Assembly (NCBI GenBank): GCA_029204225.1
Contig: CM055109.1
Coordinates: 5,587,053 to 5,651,052 of the forward strand
Direction of reading: 5' to 3'
DNA length: 64,000 nucleotides
DNA from: Diphasiastrum complanatum
Lineage: Eukaryota; Streptophyta; Lycopodiopsida; Lycopodiales; Lycopodiaceae
This document shows, one piece after another, positions 35,967 to 50,341 of this stretch; position 1 is the first letter of the stretch, and each line of letters begins with the position of its first letter. Under the pieces are notes generated by a model. It did no database searches, was not told where the DNA came from, and saw only the letters and a program-made list of their open reading frames with translations. A program made the translations under genes and the position numbers.

Positions 35967-36058
<92 letters not shown>
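35954..36058. repeat. (TC)n(AC)n microsatellite upstream of the aquaporin gene
   Basis: A (TC) tract to about 36006 is followed by (AC) to 36058. It lies about 600 bp upstream of the NIP start codon and reads as (GT)n(GA)n on the coding strand. Confidence 0.95.
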
Positions 36059-36060
<2 letters not shown>

Positions 36061-36640
36061 TGAAGTAAAATGATTGTGTATCATTGGATACATTTACAGG
36101 AGCTGGTGGTGGATGTTGACAAAAATACAGGAAAGCAAAAGTGTTGAAACCATTAATCTGTAGGAGGAGATCATGTCAAATCTTCGAAAGTAGGTTTCCA
36201 CAATTGATGCAGTGAAACATTCATTTTTTCATCAGGCACAATATTGTATAGATAAGGGTAATTCTATTGCACCTTTTCTGGTTATCTCGGAGTTAGATTT
36301 TGGAATCTGCGAGTAATGATACATTTGTTGACCAAATTGTGCATATGGTGGGTCCGATCTGGCTAAACATAGTTCTACCTTCTTGGTTGAAGGCTTGAAG
36401 CTCAGACAACATTAGCCGAAGACATGCAGCTTATCTAGTCTAATCTACCTCCGGATTAGTCCAGAGTGACAAAGCTCACGCCTGTGGGAAAAAAGCTATA
36501 ACATTTAGAATATAGAGGTTCAAACTTTATAGATACATAAATCTTAAAAGTAGAATGTATGATATTTTATTTCAATCGTGCCGTCAAGTGTTTCCCAGGT
36601 AGGTACGTCCATGATCTCCTGTATGTCACTCATGATCGGC
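36059..36640. other. Gene-free spacer
   Basis: No coding or repeat structure recognised. Confidence 0.5.
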
Positions 36641-36810
36641 ATGGAAGCTACAAATTCATTACCCTTTGCGAATGGGCATTATCTTTTTATCTGCTTTCAT
36701 CTATTTGTACATTGATGGTTTTCCCATGGAAGCTACAAATTCATTACTCTTTGCGAATGGGCATTATCTTTTTATCTGCTTTCATCTATTTGTACATTGA
36801 TGGGTTTCCC
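36641..36810. repeat. 85-bp tandem duplication
   Basis: The unit ATGGAAGCTACAAATTCATT onward at 36641-36725 is repeated at 36726-36810 with about two base differences. The open frame spanning it (36559-36822) owes its length to the duplication. Confidence 0.95.
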
Positions 36811-39800
36811 ATCCTTCAATAATCAAAGCAAGAGATCTGAAATTACTTCATTGCTGAGTATGTTATGCGGTAGGTGGCACCAGTGCTCACAAAGAACCGG
36901 CAAAGTCTTACAACTAACCGGCTGATTTTGAAATTTACTGATTGATCTTGAAAACAAGTAGGAAGCCAAAAGTCCAAAAATCAGCTAAAAAAATGAGTAG
37001 CATGAAAATCACCTCCTGTTGTTGATGCAAAAATAGGAAGAAAATTTTTAGAACATTTTGACATTTTTCATTTAATCACTTACATTTTATGTTAACTTTT
37101 AGAAAGTAGATATACATGTTACAATAAATAGCATTACTTTTTACATTTTTTTAGGCAAACTTAACTTAAAGTACTTCAAATTTATGCTTGTTATTTGAGG
37201 GTTGTTTCAAATTGCACAAAATTTATTTCATAAAAAAATTCAATAAACAATTTGCAAGTGCATTTCTAAACTTGAAGGCAAATTAGCTGCCCAGCTTTGA
37301 ATTTTGTAGGACCGGTTGATTTAAGAAACTGTAGGAGACCAACCTACTTGCAAAAAAAAGAGCTTGATTAATGGATTTTGCTGCTCCAGATTTTTAAAGC
37401 TACATGCAACTCCCGAGATTAAATGTTTCTTCTTAAAATATTAGCGTCAATGATCTTCTGCTTCATCCGCTTAGCAGCGTAATTACTGGTGATAAGAATA
37501 TCTTTAAGGGACCAGCCAATCATCAATGGGACATATTTTGTTAATGCTGCAATTGATAGGATGAATTATTGTTAAACCTTCTGCAGTTATCAATTTCAAA
37601 TGTTGAATAAATTCTTAGAAAAGTGATTTTCTGCAACTTGGTTTCCTCTACATATCTAAAATTCCTCTCCAATATCGAAAAATTTCAGCTTACTAGTCAG
37701 TGAACACTACCAAGCTGACGTATGATTGTCAGCAGGCAGTGTAAAAAGTAAATTATAGGTATGGGACATGGCCTTCAATAATTGGTCATGAGGTCAATGC
37801 TGACCTTTATGAGGTCAAAAACTGTCGCACAAATGAGGACATGCAAAATAGATATCAAATGATACTTATCCCCTATAGTGTTGGGGGTATTTCTTTTCAT
37901 TTTGGTTAGTGTCAAGTCAAATAATCAAACGGCGTGGCAGACTAAATTAAACTAAAATGTTTGACAAACACCCCACGTCTATGCAACTGATTGAGGCAGG
38001 TTGAACAAAAAATAATGCGGATGAACAGTCACCAGTATCTCAGTATCCAGGCTTCTGCTGTAGACAAAACTGAAAATGATTTTTTAAAAGGCCTAGCTGA
38101 GAGCATGTGCACAACAATCAAAATCATGCATCATAGCATGAAACTAGGAACATGATTGATGATCCATACAAGGTGGAGCCTACCCTGATCCAAGCCTCTT
38201 CTTTTCTCGACACCCAATGGTCGTTGCTTAATCAAGCTCGTGGGTGCTCGCCATGAGGACAAGCTTCAGCCGCGGGCTGGGGCAGCCGCAGCCTTATGGG
38301 TGGGCGCTTTTTCTTGTACATACAAAATATTACAAGACTGTAGATCACCTGCTGCTTTCACATTAATTAATGTGTTGCCTTGGAGAACCAATCTGCCTGT
38401 CAATATCAAATCAGCAGATGCTGCAGGCTACAGATCGTATCAGCTGGTTGGAAATTGGTGAAGGTGAGACTGATCGCTGGATGTACCTGTAGGGTGGCCC
38501 TGGTGTACAGTGAGGTTCGTCCCATCGTCCATGCATGCACAATCTATTCTCGGTGCTGCTCTTAAAGAATTATTTTTCTCTTTGTTTTCTTTGTATTTGT
38601 TTATAAAGCACAAAAGTATTCTTGTTTATTCTTTGTATGTGGTAGGAGCTATAAAGCACAAAAGTATTCTTGTATGGGCAGAGAACATTATGCTCAGTTT
38701 GGCTTCCCAAAAAATTTTAGGCTCGAGCCGAGCTTGAAATTTTTTGGAAAGTCTTACCGGGCATAAGGACCTATGCTTGGCACATAATTCCATTGCGTAA
38801 TGGTACCTTGACTTTTTTCACATGTATATTATGAAGCATAATAAGCAGTTTGACTTTGACTAACCACGTTGGACATGCCATGTGGTAGCTTTACTACGGA
38901 CGCGCAGGGCAGAAAGCGTAGCACCTCCATTTGCAAAGAAGTACATACATATTTTGCTTTTTAATTTGTTCAAAAAATGGGCTTAATAATCAAAAGATAT
39001 ACATTGCATACTAGGTATCCCTTGAGCCGTTGGAGCATGAGGGTGGCTATAGCAAGTAGTACACCGTTGGTTGAACAAGACCATACATAGCATTTGTAGA
39101 TCCATAGTGGAGACTCAAAACATTTTAGAAACGTTGCTATGGCTCAGAAGTGGGCTATTCTTGATCAACCCGATGATGCCACATGTCCGTTATCACTCCT
39201 CACAAATGCTACATGTTGGGGAATGGTCTATGTAATGACCTCTACAAAAGGTTCTTAGAGTCATGAAAAGGGATGAGCGTATTTTGCACCATCACTCACT
39301 AAGAGTGATCAACATATTTTGCACCATGACGAGGGATCAGTGTATTTTGAACCATCACAAACAAGTTAGTGATGGTGCAGACACCTGCATCCAAGGGTGG
39401 TGGCAATGGGAGCTCCACCACCTCCTTCTTCTCCCCTCTCTCCTTGTCCCCATCGAGTGATGGAAAGGCCCTAGCACTGCCACAACAATAGCAGTTATAC
39501 ATTGATCCCATGAAAGAGCACATAAAGCACCGTTAAATATTTGTTTTTATTTGCAATTAAATGGCATAATCACACTTGCTTAAAATAGATTTGAGTAAGG
39601 TGCACCTCACAAATCTGTAAGGTGTGTTCATATAGATAGAAATAAAAAACATCCCTTATAAATTTGTAAGGCACATTTAGGATGAATAGAAAATTTGAAT
39701 TCTTAGGATATACTACTTTTAATATTTTTTCAATGGTGCTTTATGTTAGGGTAGACCCCATTTCTTGTCGGTGAAATGTAACTTTGAACATCACACGAAC

Positions 39801-40269
39801 ATCCCAAAAGTTACTAAAGATACCATAATTCCCTTATGTAAAGATTGAACTAAAGTTTTGTTTAATCTTAGCCAAAATGAACATAAGATGGGTGTACCAA
39901 AATTTCAAGCGTACATTATTACACAACTAGTGGTTGTTATATACAACTTGGCCATGCCATTTACAGAGCTAAGCTCTTTATATGTCACTACACACTTGTT
40001 CAGTGGTAGTCAACAACTCTACCCATATACCCCAATGTGATAACATTTGATTATGAACTTCTATAGATTAAAAGCCAAGTGAATTTGGTAGAAGAGATTG
40101 GCCTTTGTACGATGAACTTTTATCTATTGGAGAATGGTTTGTGCGTGCGATGAAATGGCCATAAATTCATGGCAAGGTTGTTGGGCCGAGCCATAATTAA
40201 ATAGTCGTTGAACTGGGTGTTAAGGTCATTAAAAAGACTTTTATGAGTATGTATGCACCTCTATAGTTC
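36811..40269. other. Gene-free region
   Basis: Anonymous AT-rich DNA without a supportable gene. Small features: a 24-bp direct repeat TATAAAGCACAAAAGTATTC at 38601 and 38650, a short hairpin with CCAAAAAATTT arms at about 38706-38744, and three loose repeats of GTATTTTGCACCATCA-like words at 39277-39352. Short open frames lack recognisable motifs. Confidence 0.5.
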
Positions 40270-41060
40270 TTTTTGTAATTGATAATCTCTTATTATTTTT
40301 TTGATAATTCAATGTTTTATGTTTGGCTATGTAATCACTTAGTTGCTAGCGATTTCAAATTTAGTTGCTAAAGATTGAACATGATTTCTATTACTACTTT
40401 TTGTTCAATATTGATAGGCATAGTAATGCACAGGAAATAAGGTTTCTTCTGCCGTGCTTGATGAAGTCGTTTACCTTCTTGCTTCCATGAGTTTGATGCA
40501 TCCTTTTTTATCATTCTTGTTTCTTGAGTGATGCATTAATGATATAGCCCCTCCATCTCCTTTGTGTGTGGTTGTGGTTCTAGGGAGGACTAGCGTTCTT
40601 GCTTTCTTTCATTTATGCTTTGTGGATTAATGTAGGAATCAACATTGTAGTAAACCATCATGGATTGGATTGTGGTGTAAGTCTTGCAAACCTTGTGACA
40701 GTCCTTTCTTGATGTTCTTGAAGTCCAAGAATCAAGAAATGTATGTTTCTTGATCCTTGGAACTTCAATATGTTGTTAGATTAGTCTTGTTTTCTGTTTT
40801 GTGGATTAATGCATGTGTAGAATAGTTTTAGTGTTTAGGATCTGATTCAGTTTAGTTTGCAGCATATCGAATCATGATTTGTTCATCTAGACTATATGTT
40901 GGTCTATAGGTTGAACATTTCGATTGCATGTTTGGTTCTGAATGCATGTAATATGATTCAAGAGTGGCTTCCCTGAGTTGTCCTCTGACAAGCATGACAA
41001 ATACTACAACAATTATCAGTCTCCCTCTGTCTGATTTGGGCCTTAAACAAGAACATTAAT
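40270..41060 (+). repeat. Dispersed LTR-like repeat, copy B
   Basis: The segment at 40480-41060 matches copy A (1325-1960). The segment at 40280-40430 (TTTATGTTTGGCTATG, ATCACTTAGT, GCATAGT) matches the end part of the LTR at 62540-62690. This links the repeat family to copia LTRs. Ends are not defined. Confidence 0.5.
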
Positions 41061-42027
41061 CTTTAAGGCGCCCAAGAAGTCTGGTAATAGGTAGACAGAT
41101 CTGTAAACAACATGCTAATAAAAAGAAACCAGTAAACAAATTCTACAGATAGAGAATCTGTCAACATTTGATGCACGTTGCCGCTTGAACACATCCGCGT
41201 CTTTAACCATGCCTTCTGCAATGTCATTCCATGAATAGATCCACTCCCCACATTCTACATTTCTAGATTTGTTCTCATCTATGGTCTAACCTGCAAACTA
41301 CCTGTAGGAACCACAAGTTTATGCAAACAGATGCTCCCCAACACATGATCTACCTCCAGCCCTGCAACACCTCTCCATAGTGACTACACACTCCCTCCAT
41401 GACTGAACCACCTGCAAAACCATGCTATCCTCCATCGCCAACTCAACCAGGCTGCCCTACTTTAGCCTCTCCTTCATGCTTTTTCACACTTCTCCCTGAA
41501 CTCACCTGCACCTTCCTGCTTCAACATCTCGACCAACAGCCTCCATCGCCATCTCAACTGAGCCTTCTTCCCCTTACCATCTCGTCTGAGCCCCTTCACT
41601 CACACTTCGCCCAAGCCCTTCACTCACACTTGACCTTAGTCCCTCCACTCAAACTTCATCCAAAGGCCAAGAGACCTATCCTATGACAATATAAATACAT
41701 GTACACTTACTCATTGTAAGTACAATAGACATATAAAAGCAGAGAGAAGAATCAGAATCAATAGATTGATTTCTACTTCATTTGGTATTCCATACTTATT
41801 TCTACTAGAATTTAAGATCAAACATCATAGTTGTTCTAATTATATGAAATTATCTATCACACTCATACACATGTATAAATTTGTACGTTTTATTCAATCA
41901 TAATAGAACCTACTCTATGAGTAAATAGTCTAGATTAAGACATGATTAAAGATGCTGATATTCGTTTGATTTATTTGAACTTTTATCGCGTTCTCTGATG
42001 AAAAATTCCCAATGTTTTTCCTATAGC
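41061..42027 (+). other. Putative LTR and leader of the decayed copia at 42-45 kb
   Basis: It precedes a primer-site-like sequence and so probably contains the 5' LTR, but I could not fix an LTR start and no 3' copy was identified. A proline-rich open frame at 41399-41686 comes from a pyrimidine-rich stretch and is not called. Confidence 0.35.
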
Positions 42028-42038
42028 AGTATCAGAGC
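42028..42038 (+). promoter_or_regulatory. Degenerate tRNA-iMet primer-binding site
   Basis: AGTATCAGAGC at 42028-42038 matches the copia consensus TGGTATCAGAGC apart from its first bases. It sits just ahead of gag remnants. Confidence 0.55.
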
Positions 42039-42085
42039 ACTCTTCAACAGCCGTATCTGAACAACCATCTAGGTTACTCGACAAG

Positions 42086-45000
42086 ATGTGTTCGAGTGTT
42101 AAAGCTCAACAACATCATTGTGCTGTCCAAAAGTTTATTTATAGAAATTTAGAAGATTTGAAGATAACTTCAATCAACAGCATTCAGTCTAAGATCAGTA
42201 CGATCTTGGATGTAGAAGGTTCAAATTATCTAATCTGGAAATTAAAGCCTCCACTCCCACCAAGGTCATTCGACACAACTCGAACTTTTACTAGCGAAAG
42301 ATTCGTCTATGATGCTTGAAAAGGCAATAGATGGAGTCAAAGAGGAAGTAGAAGCTCGCGGACACTATGACGACAATGGTGATTCGAAAAAAACTCTATT
42401 TACTCAGAAAAATCAATCTTCAAAAAAGTCGCAGTCTAAGAGGGAGTCGTCTCAGAAGGCTGATAGCAATTGAAGAAAGAATGGAAATCGTTCAAATAAA
42501 TCCAGGACAAATGATCTAGAATCAAGTAAACAACACTCAAGAGATTCTGGTGATTAAAAAATCTGCAACAGATGCAAGAGATCAGGTCATACCTAAGACA
42601 AGTGTTGATTGAATCCAAAGATTGATTGTATTCATTGTCATAAACGGGGTCATGCAGCAATATTATCAAAATCCCAAGAATAAGGAGCAAAATCAAAGTG
42701 AACCTTTAGATTCAAATTTTGTCAAAGACAAAGCAGAATGCTCTAGAGCAGCAGAAGAAAGGACGACAAGAAACTCAACAACATATGTTTCTGCTGATCT
42801 ATGTTGTTCATCGAATTCAAAAATTTGAGAAGTAGTACTTGATTCGGGAGCCACCTCACATTTTGTTTTCTCAAAACAAATTATATCAGACTATAGAGAT
42901 ACATTGTGCTTGGAAATGGTTCTAAGCATGAAATTGATGGAACTAGTGTACTGTGGTTGGACACGAATCAGGGTGACAAGAAACTAGAGGAAGTTCTCTA
43001 TGTTCCTAGTCTCGATAAAGATCTTCTATCCATAGCAAAGATAGTTGACACAAGGATGTCAATAACCTTCACAAAGGATTCTTGTAAGTTGTTCGATGAA
43101 AATTCTATTGACCTAGTTACTAAAGGTAATAGAAATGAAAATTTGTATCACTTGAGCATTCAAACTCGAGTCGAGCAAGTGAATCAAGCTCAACATTTGA
43201 CAAATATTTTGTGGCACAAGAGGTTATGTCACATGAACATAGAAGTCTTGTACCGATCCAACAAGAGCCAAAGAATTGAAGGATTGAAAATCAAAAGTTG
43301 AGATATTCAAACTACCTACGAATCTTATCTTAAATACAAAATGACTTGTACACCTTTTAGTAAATATGTTTCTAAAGCAACCAAGGTACTGGAAATTGTA
43401 CATTCAGATATCTGTGGACCATTTGGAGTAATGTTTTTAGGTGATGCAAAATATTTCATTACGTTTATTAATGACTTTAGCAAGTTCGTTGTAGTATACT
43501 TTATTCATACAAAATTAGAAGCTTTCGAAAAATTCGTTGAGTATACCAATTGGGCTGAGAAGTAGACAAGCAACAAGTTGAAGCAAATTCGCACAGATCA
43601 TGGAGGTGAGTACCTTTCCAATGAATTTGAAACTTTCTGTACTGATTGAGATATTATGCATATGAAGACTACATCATACACACCTCAACACAATAGAATT
43701 GCGGAACGAAAAAATCGTATACTAATGGAAGCTGCCAGGTGTATGATGGCTCATGCAAAAGCACCAAAGTAGTTATGGGCGAAAGCAGTGGCTACGTCGA
43801 ACTACATGTAGAATTGAATTCTGAAATCCAGATTACTGGACAAAACTCCTCATGAATTATGGTGAAACTCGAAGCCAAATCTGGCTCATGTTCGGACATT
43901 CAGATGTGCAGTTTATATGCACATACCAAACAAATTGAGAAAGAAACTCGATGAAAAGATTGAACAAGGTTTTTTGGTAGGATTCGAGTTACATTCTTCA
44001 TATTATTGAGTCTACATACCCGAAACTAAAAGAATAAAAATAGTTCGAGATGTTAAATTTGATGAGTCAAAGTACATAGTAGACAATGATTTAATCGGCT
44101 ATGAAATTCTTAAGACTTATTATGAGTTACCAACAGGAGAAGTAAAACAAGCAGATGATGAACTGGAATTACCATTTGGACATAGGAGTGATTCAAAAGG
44201 AGTTCAAATTCGAGTACCCAAAAGGCTCGAATCACCTGTTTAAATTCAAGTAGAACCAGTCGAACCTGAAAAAACAGAATTGAATTTAAAACCTATACAA
44301 GTTGTGAGAAGATCTACAAGACATAGAATTTACCAATAAGATTTGGTCAAGATGTTTCAACAAACATAGCTAGCAAATTTTGTAGTTTTCGCGGAAGAAC
44401 CCCAAACATTCAATGAAGCTATTGATGGGCCAGATAGAGATTATTGGATTCAAGCAATGGAGGACGAAATGTCATCAATGCATAAGAACAAGAACAATGT
44501 ATGGACACTTGCATTGTACCTAATGGAAGGAAACCAGTTAAATGCAAGTGGATCTACAAAATCAAAACAGGTCCTAATGGAGATATCATCATATACAAAG
44601 CAAGGATGGTAGCGAAAGGATTTTTAGGTCCTAATGGAGATATCATTAGATACAAAACAAGGTCGGTAGCGAAAGGATTTTTACAAAAATATGGTATTGA
44701 CTACACTGATACTTTCTCACCTGTAGTCAAACACACATCAATTCACTTGTTATTTGCTTATGCAGTAGCTCATTATCTCAAAATCCATATTGTGGATGAG
44801 AAAACTGCTTTCTTGCATGGAGAGTTAGAAGAAGATCTATTCATGGATGAGCCACTTGGTTTTGTGAGTCAAGAATATGCAAAATTCGGATGTCATATGA
44901 ATAAGAGCATCTATGGTCTGAAACAAGCAGCCAGACAATGGTATAAAAATATGGACGAAGCACTATGTTCTTTAAGCTTCGAACCTTTGTTCGTTGAGTC

Positions 45001-45240
45001 AAATGTCAAACATGTCGAAGATGAAAATATCATTCTAGCTGTTTATCTAGATGACAATCTTATCTTCTCAAGAAAAGATAAGCTAATTTTAGATGTCAAA
45101 AGAGACATTTCTGGAATATTTGAGATCACTGACCTAGGAGAAGCAAAGGCTATCTAGGCTTACAGATCGAAAGAGACTTTGAAGGTGGCAAGTTGTATCT
45201 TCACCAACAAAAGTATATTCAGAAAATCATCGGAGATTCG
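42086..45240 (+). pseudogene. Decayed Ty1/copia gag-pol (truncated before RNase H)
   Basis: Copia domains occur in order over several frames with many stops. Gag tail with two zinc knuckles (about 42560-42660; the second reads CIHCHKRGH). Protease LDSGATSHF (about 42840-42870). Pre-integrase LWHKRLCHMN (about 43208-43240). Integrase core with VHSDICGPF (43401-43425), RTDHGGEY (about 43592-43612) and TPQHN...AERKNR (about 43681-43711). Reverse transcriptase from about 44400, with CKWIYKIKTG (44543-44572), DETFSP-like TDTFSPV and YLDD in place of YVDD (near 45045). Sequence becomes unrelated near 45240, before any RNase H. At least a dozen stops lie within otherwise readable frames, so it is inactive. 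It is a different family from the intact copia at 10-16 kb. Confidence 0.85.
44571..44684 (+). repeat. 57-bp in-frame tandem duplication in reverse transcriptase
   Basis: GTCCTAATGGAGATATCATC onward (44571-44627) is repeated at 44628-44684 with a few differences. It doubles 19 codons (GPNGDII...VAKGFL) in the finger region without changing frame. Confidence 0.9.
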
Positions 45241-46079
45241 ACGTGATCGAATGCAAAGGTGTGCGTACTGTCATCTTCCCAAACTGCTTAGAAAAGTGCT
45301 ATGATACCAAGTTATGAATACAATTTACGGTTTAGGGTCTATGCTCATCACACTGTCATGACCGTGTTATATAGAGGCCTTTTGGCAAAATGTCAGAGCT
45401 GTAGATATCTAGACCCGGAACGCCCTATGCATCATATCTATTGTTGATGCACTGATCAGGATCATTTGGATCAACTTGGCTTTGAGAATAGGATATGTAG
45501 ATCAGATATCAAGAGCATGCGTCAAGCAATATGATTCCATACATGCACACATTGATATGCATACGCTCAAACTTGATTTTGCTTCAAGATTTTGTAGTCA
45601 CTCGGTACCTCCATTCAAGAGAATGGTCAGACATTTTTTTCCATGTCTACAAAACGTATCGGTTTTTAAAAGTGTTTGCAAATTTCTTGAAAACTTAATT
45701 TCAATCTAATGAAATAATAACAGTCTAAACCTAAGGAAGCGACCCCTGCGTCTGAACGCGCGTCCGCGTCCGGAACCTTTGCAAACAGAAGATGTGCATC
45801 TAATGTTGGCAAGACTCTATTTTTGAGCTGCATTTTTCTACAGTCAGTACGTACAAATGATCGAGAAGTAGTATGAAAACAAGTTTATACTTGGAATAAA
45901 GTCGTACTTTCCTATTCCATTGGGCGCAAAGACAAGATTCATCACATTTGAAACCATCTGAAAGAAGGTCGACTACAAGAAATCTCTTGATAGAAGAAAA
46001 GCTGAGAAGGACAAACAAGAGACTCTCAATTATGCAGGGCTATCTTGATAAGCTGATGTGACATTGAAATTTTTGCCAA
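45241..46079. other. Gene-free region
   Basis: No domain recognised. A locally GC- and CpG-rich stretch lies at 45738-45778 (CGCGCGTCCGCGTCCGGAAC), unusual for this AT-rich area. Open frames at 45476 and 45800 have no recognisable motifs. Confidence 0.45.
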
Positions 46080-46640
46080 GACGCATGGCAATGAAACTAA
46101 TAAGTTCTTGGTTTTATGTAGCCAAACGCTGATCTATGCCTTTCCAAGAACCACACATCCAAGCTGAAGAAATGCAGTGGGACCTGCAACACTATAAGAG
46201 AGGATAATGTTAGCTGATGAAATGCCCTGAGGTGTTGATACAGAACCTCTCCACTCAAAAGCGCTTCTAGTAGAGATGAAGTTGAGAGCCAAGTCTGAGA
46301 GCACGAGAATTATTAGTGCTAGGCTAAAATGTACAATTTGTGAGCCCCATGGTAATTCTCAAAATATGGATAACCATGTGGGAGCTAGTAATTTAGACTC
46401 TCTCAACTTGAGTTATGTTTTTTAATAAAGAGGCCTCCTATTATCATGTAAGGGATGGAACCCAAATCTTTGTAGAATGGGGTTCACTCATTTGTAAGAG
46501 GTGGAATCCAAATAGTGATAGAATTGGATTCACCAGCTTGTGGGTATATATAGAGGCCTCCTCCATGAGTTTCAAATCATGTGTTATGTATGTACTGAAA
46601 TGTTGCTCTTTGAATTGAAGATTCTACTATTTACATTTCC
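46080..46640 (+). repeat. Dispersed LTR-like repeat, copy C
   Basis: It matches copy A over about 46095-46400. A TATA-like GTATATATAGAGG lies at 46543-46555, at the position equivalent to TATTTAAGAG in copy A. Promoter-like architecture in two diverged copies supports an LTR origin. Confidence 0.5.
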
Positions 46641-47222
46641 TTCCATGCTCCATCTTCATGCATTTAGTTTGGATACTGATGTATGAATCTGATTGTTGTT
46701 GATTCTTCTCTTAAGGTTTGATTTGGGATTAGTATCAGGCAGATGTGCAAGGCTTGGAGGCTGATCCACCATTCCACTCAGTTCTTATGCTTTCCTATTC
46801 TTGGCTTCCTGAGGAGTTTTTATTATAAGTGTTGAGTGACAGTTGTAACAAGCACTCTGTAGGATTTCCATTTGCTTTAGTAAGATTTTGTGTTGTTGAT
46901 CTCTGAATCTAGTAGGACTAGATTCAATTTGATTCCATGTTTCTTGTATAGTTTAGATTAGTAATGCAGATTGTAAAAAAACAAGAAGAACTCCGAAGCA
47001 GAACTGTAGAACTGCAGATGAACAAGTCATGATAGATCTTATAACCAAGATGAGCTACCATTGCCAATAAAGGACCAAAATTAGATTGTAGGTGTGCCAT
47101 AGTAACATGCGGAACACACCACCATTGTACTGCAGAGAGAGCGGAATAGAAAATTAGCAGAACTGTTGCCAAGCAGAATTGTTGAAAAGCGGATTCTGTG
47201 TCAAACAGAATCACTGCTAACA

Positions 47223-48176
<954 letters not shown>

Positions 48177-50341
48177 TCACAACCACAGTTTGCTATAATG
48201 GTGGACAAACTCGATGGTATTTAAGAAATGGGAATAAGCATAGATGAGAATATCTGTTGACAAAGAACTTTCTTGAGATCCAACATCCTCTTCCTCAGTT
48301 GTTGCAAGGACAATTTTGTGGCCTTTGTATGGCATCTCAGTTGTACCAATCGGTAATTTTCCAAATTGTTTCTGCTCAACAACTGGTGGTTTCAGAGTCT
48401 TCAGTTCACACAAAACTTTTGCCAAAGCTTGCTTGGTAGTATCTATGTCGTCTCCAATTAGCTATCAAAATGTATTATTTGACACTGAGTGGTCAAAAAT
48501 GTTGGTGCCATTTTGCAATCTCAGTAATCCTGCCAGCATCTCATCCTCTCGTAAGTTGAAAAAATGTTGCAAGTCATGCAGAAACAAATATTTTTGCCCA
48601 TTAATCATCATTGGGATAAGGTTTCATATTCGCAGCATCTGATCGGAGTCATCCACGTTCTTCGGGTGAGCGGATGTTGATGCCACTGAAGACATCTGTC
48701 ATGCAAGCTCTGCTTTCTTCTCGGGGGTTCATTCCTCTTCTGCTCCCTGCTCTTCCATTTCACTGACCTTCATACTAGTTAGGATCATATTTTTCTTCAA
48801 CGGTATTTGCATGAAATTCATTCAGCAAAAATATCATAGTAATTTCACCTGACAAGAACTTCTTTCCTACACTTTTGAAATTAGAATTTACTTGTTGAGC
48901 ACACGTTAACTCCAAAAAATGGTCGTTCCCCAGGTGGCTAATAAATCTGTTGAGTCTAAAAACAAAAGGTCTATCTCCTTTCCATATATATGTTAGCAAA
49001 TTATATGGAATCCAAGGAATATCATAGCCAAGAATTCTTATTGAGTAAGGCATCAAGTTCTCTTCTATATACTCACTTACAAAATTGAAATCATCATTAT
49101 TTGCCCATAGAGTTGCAAGCGTATCTATTCTGGCAATGAACATAGCATAGTTGCGATTTATTTGATCGCAAAATTTTATGTCGCCAATAAATTTGCCAAC
49201 TTTGTCTTCGAAGGATGCATTGTGAATGTAATAAGACAATATGAAAGACTAAAAATATAAGCGCAAGTGAAAAGTATTTAAATAGAACTAAGAAATCCAA
49301 GAGAGCAAGAAAAATATGTGTGCCTCAAAATGAGATAAAGTGGTCTTATATAGGGAGAAGTTTTTCAGAAATAGACATGATTGTAAAATTAGACCAAATA
49401 AAATCTATTTATAGTAATGAAGCAAATTATGCTACCATACTTCAAACAATGTAATATTCTCAACAGATTCTATTCACTCATTGTGTGCTATTTGTGAAAT
49501 GTTATCATCTTCATTGGATGTTCCTTGTTGAGGTACCCACTGCTTCCCTACACGAACCCGAGACATCCTCCATTCCCTATGCCTTGCATTAGTTGTGGAT
49601 GATTGCCAAGCCGCTCTTCTAGCTAAATTTGATGAAGAGATCATTGAAGTCAACCCTAGATCCCATGTGTCTTTGATATTGTGTCTGCTCAAAACTCCTC
49701 TATAAAACCATTGAAATATCTCTACCAAGGCATTGCTAAGACCTGCCATGTCTTGGATTTTTGAAATACACAGTCTTGGTCTTGTAAGACTCTTCTCCAT
49801 CCCTTGGGTGTTCCAAATAGCCAAGGATCCATATGTCTTATTAAAACAAGGTGCATGAGCGTCCAAAATGTGTTGTTAGCAAAAGAACCTAATTAGTAAA
49901 ATTCATTTGGATAGAACTTACAAAGACAAAACACTCACCATATAATGAGTGACGTGTGTTTCTCCCCATGCATCAATCATCAATCGAGTGAATGCTTGTA
50001 CTTTCGTCTGATATCTATCATAATCTTTCTCCCTCAAGTCTTTTTATTGATAGTCAGTGACAAAGCATCAAATGCTTACCACACCTTTTCATGTGTTGCA
50101 GCCATATGGAGATCTGAGCCAATATTTGTTGTGCGTTCACACACTCTCTTCCAATACTCCCATTGAGGACTACTTTCTCATCCAGTATAAAATGCCTTGC
50201 TTTTGTGCCTCCCATGGAAACTTTTGTCAACAAGTCGTGAGTTTTTTCACTCAACTCAATGTCCTTGGAAGAATTCACATGGCCTCCATGTAGTCCCATT
50301 TCTGATACCACTATCTCTAGATTTCGAATGCTAACATCCAC
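48177..50341 (-). pseudogene. Unrecognised multi-part coding remnant
   Basis: Four open frames on the minus strand follow one another: 50341-50054, 49866-49474, 49239-48775 (overlapping 49300-49097 in another frame) and 48425-48177. They do not look random. The second reads YGSLAIWNTQGMEKS near its start and ends with a basic HREWRMSRVRVGKQWV stretch. The third reads VSEYIEENLMPYSIRILG and has IPWIPYNLLTYIW and LNRFISHLGNDHF. The last has a KPPVVEQKQFGKLP run. I do not recognise the family. The pieces may be exons or fragments of one transposon-encoded or host gene of about 600 or more residues, broken by stops. No TIRs or LTRs were found around it. Confidence 0.4.

Noticed and set aside
41399-41686. 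Proline-rich 95-codon frame
   Set aside because: Comes from pyrimidine-rich sequence in a probable LTR/leader; no domain.
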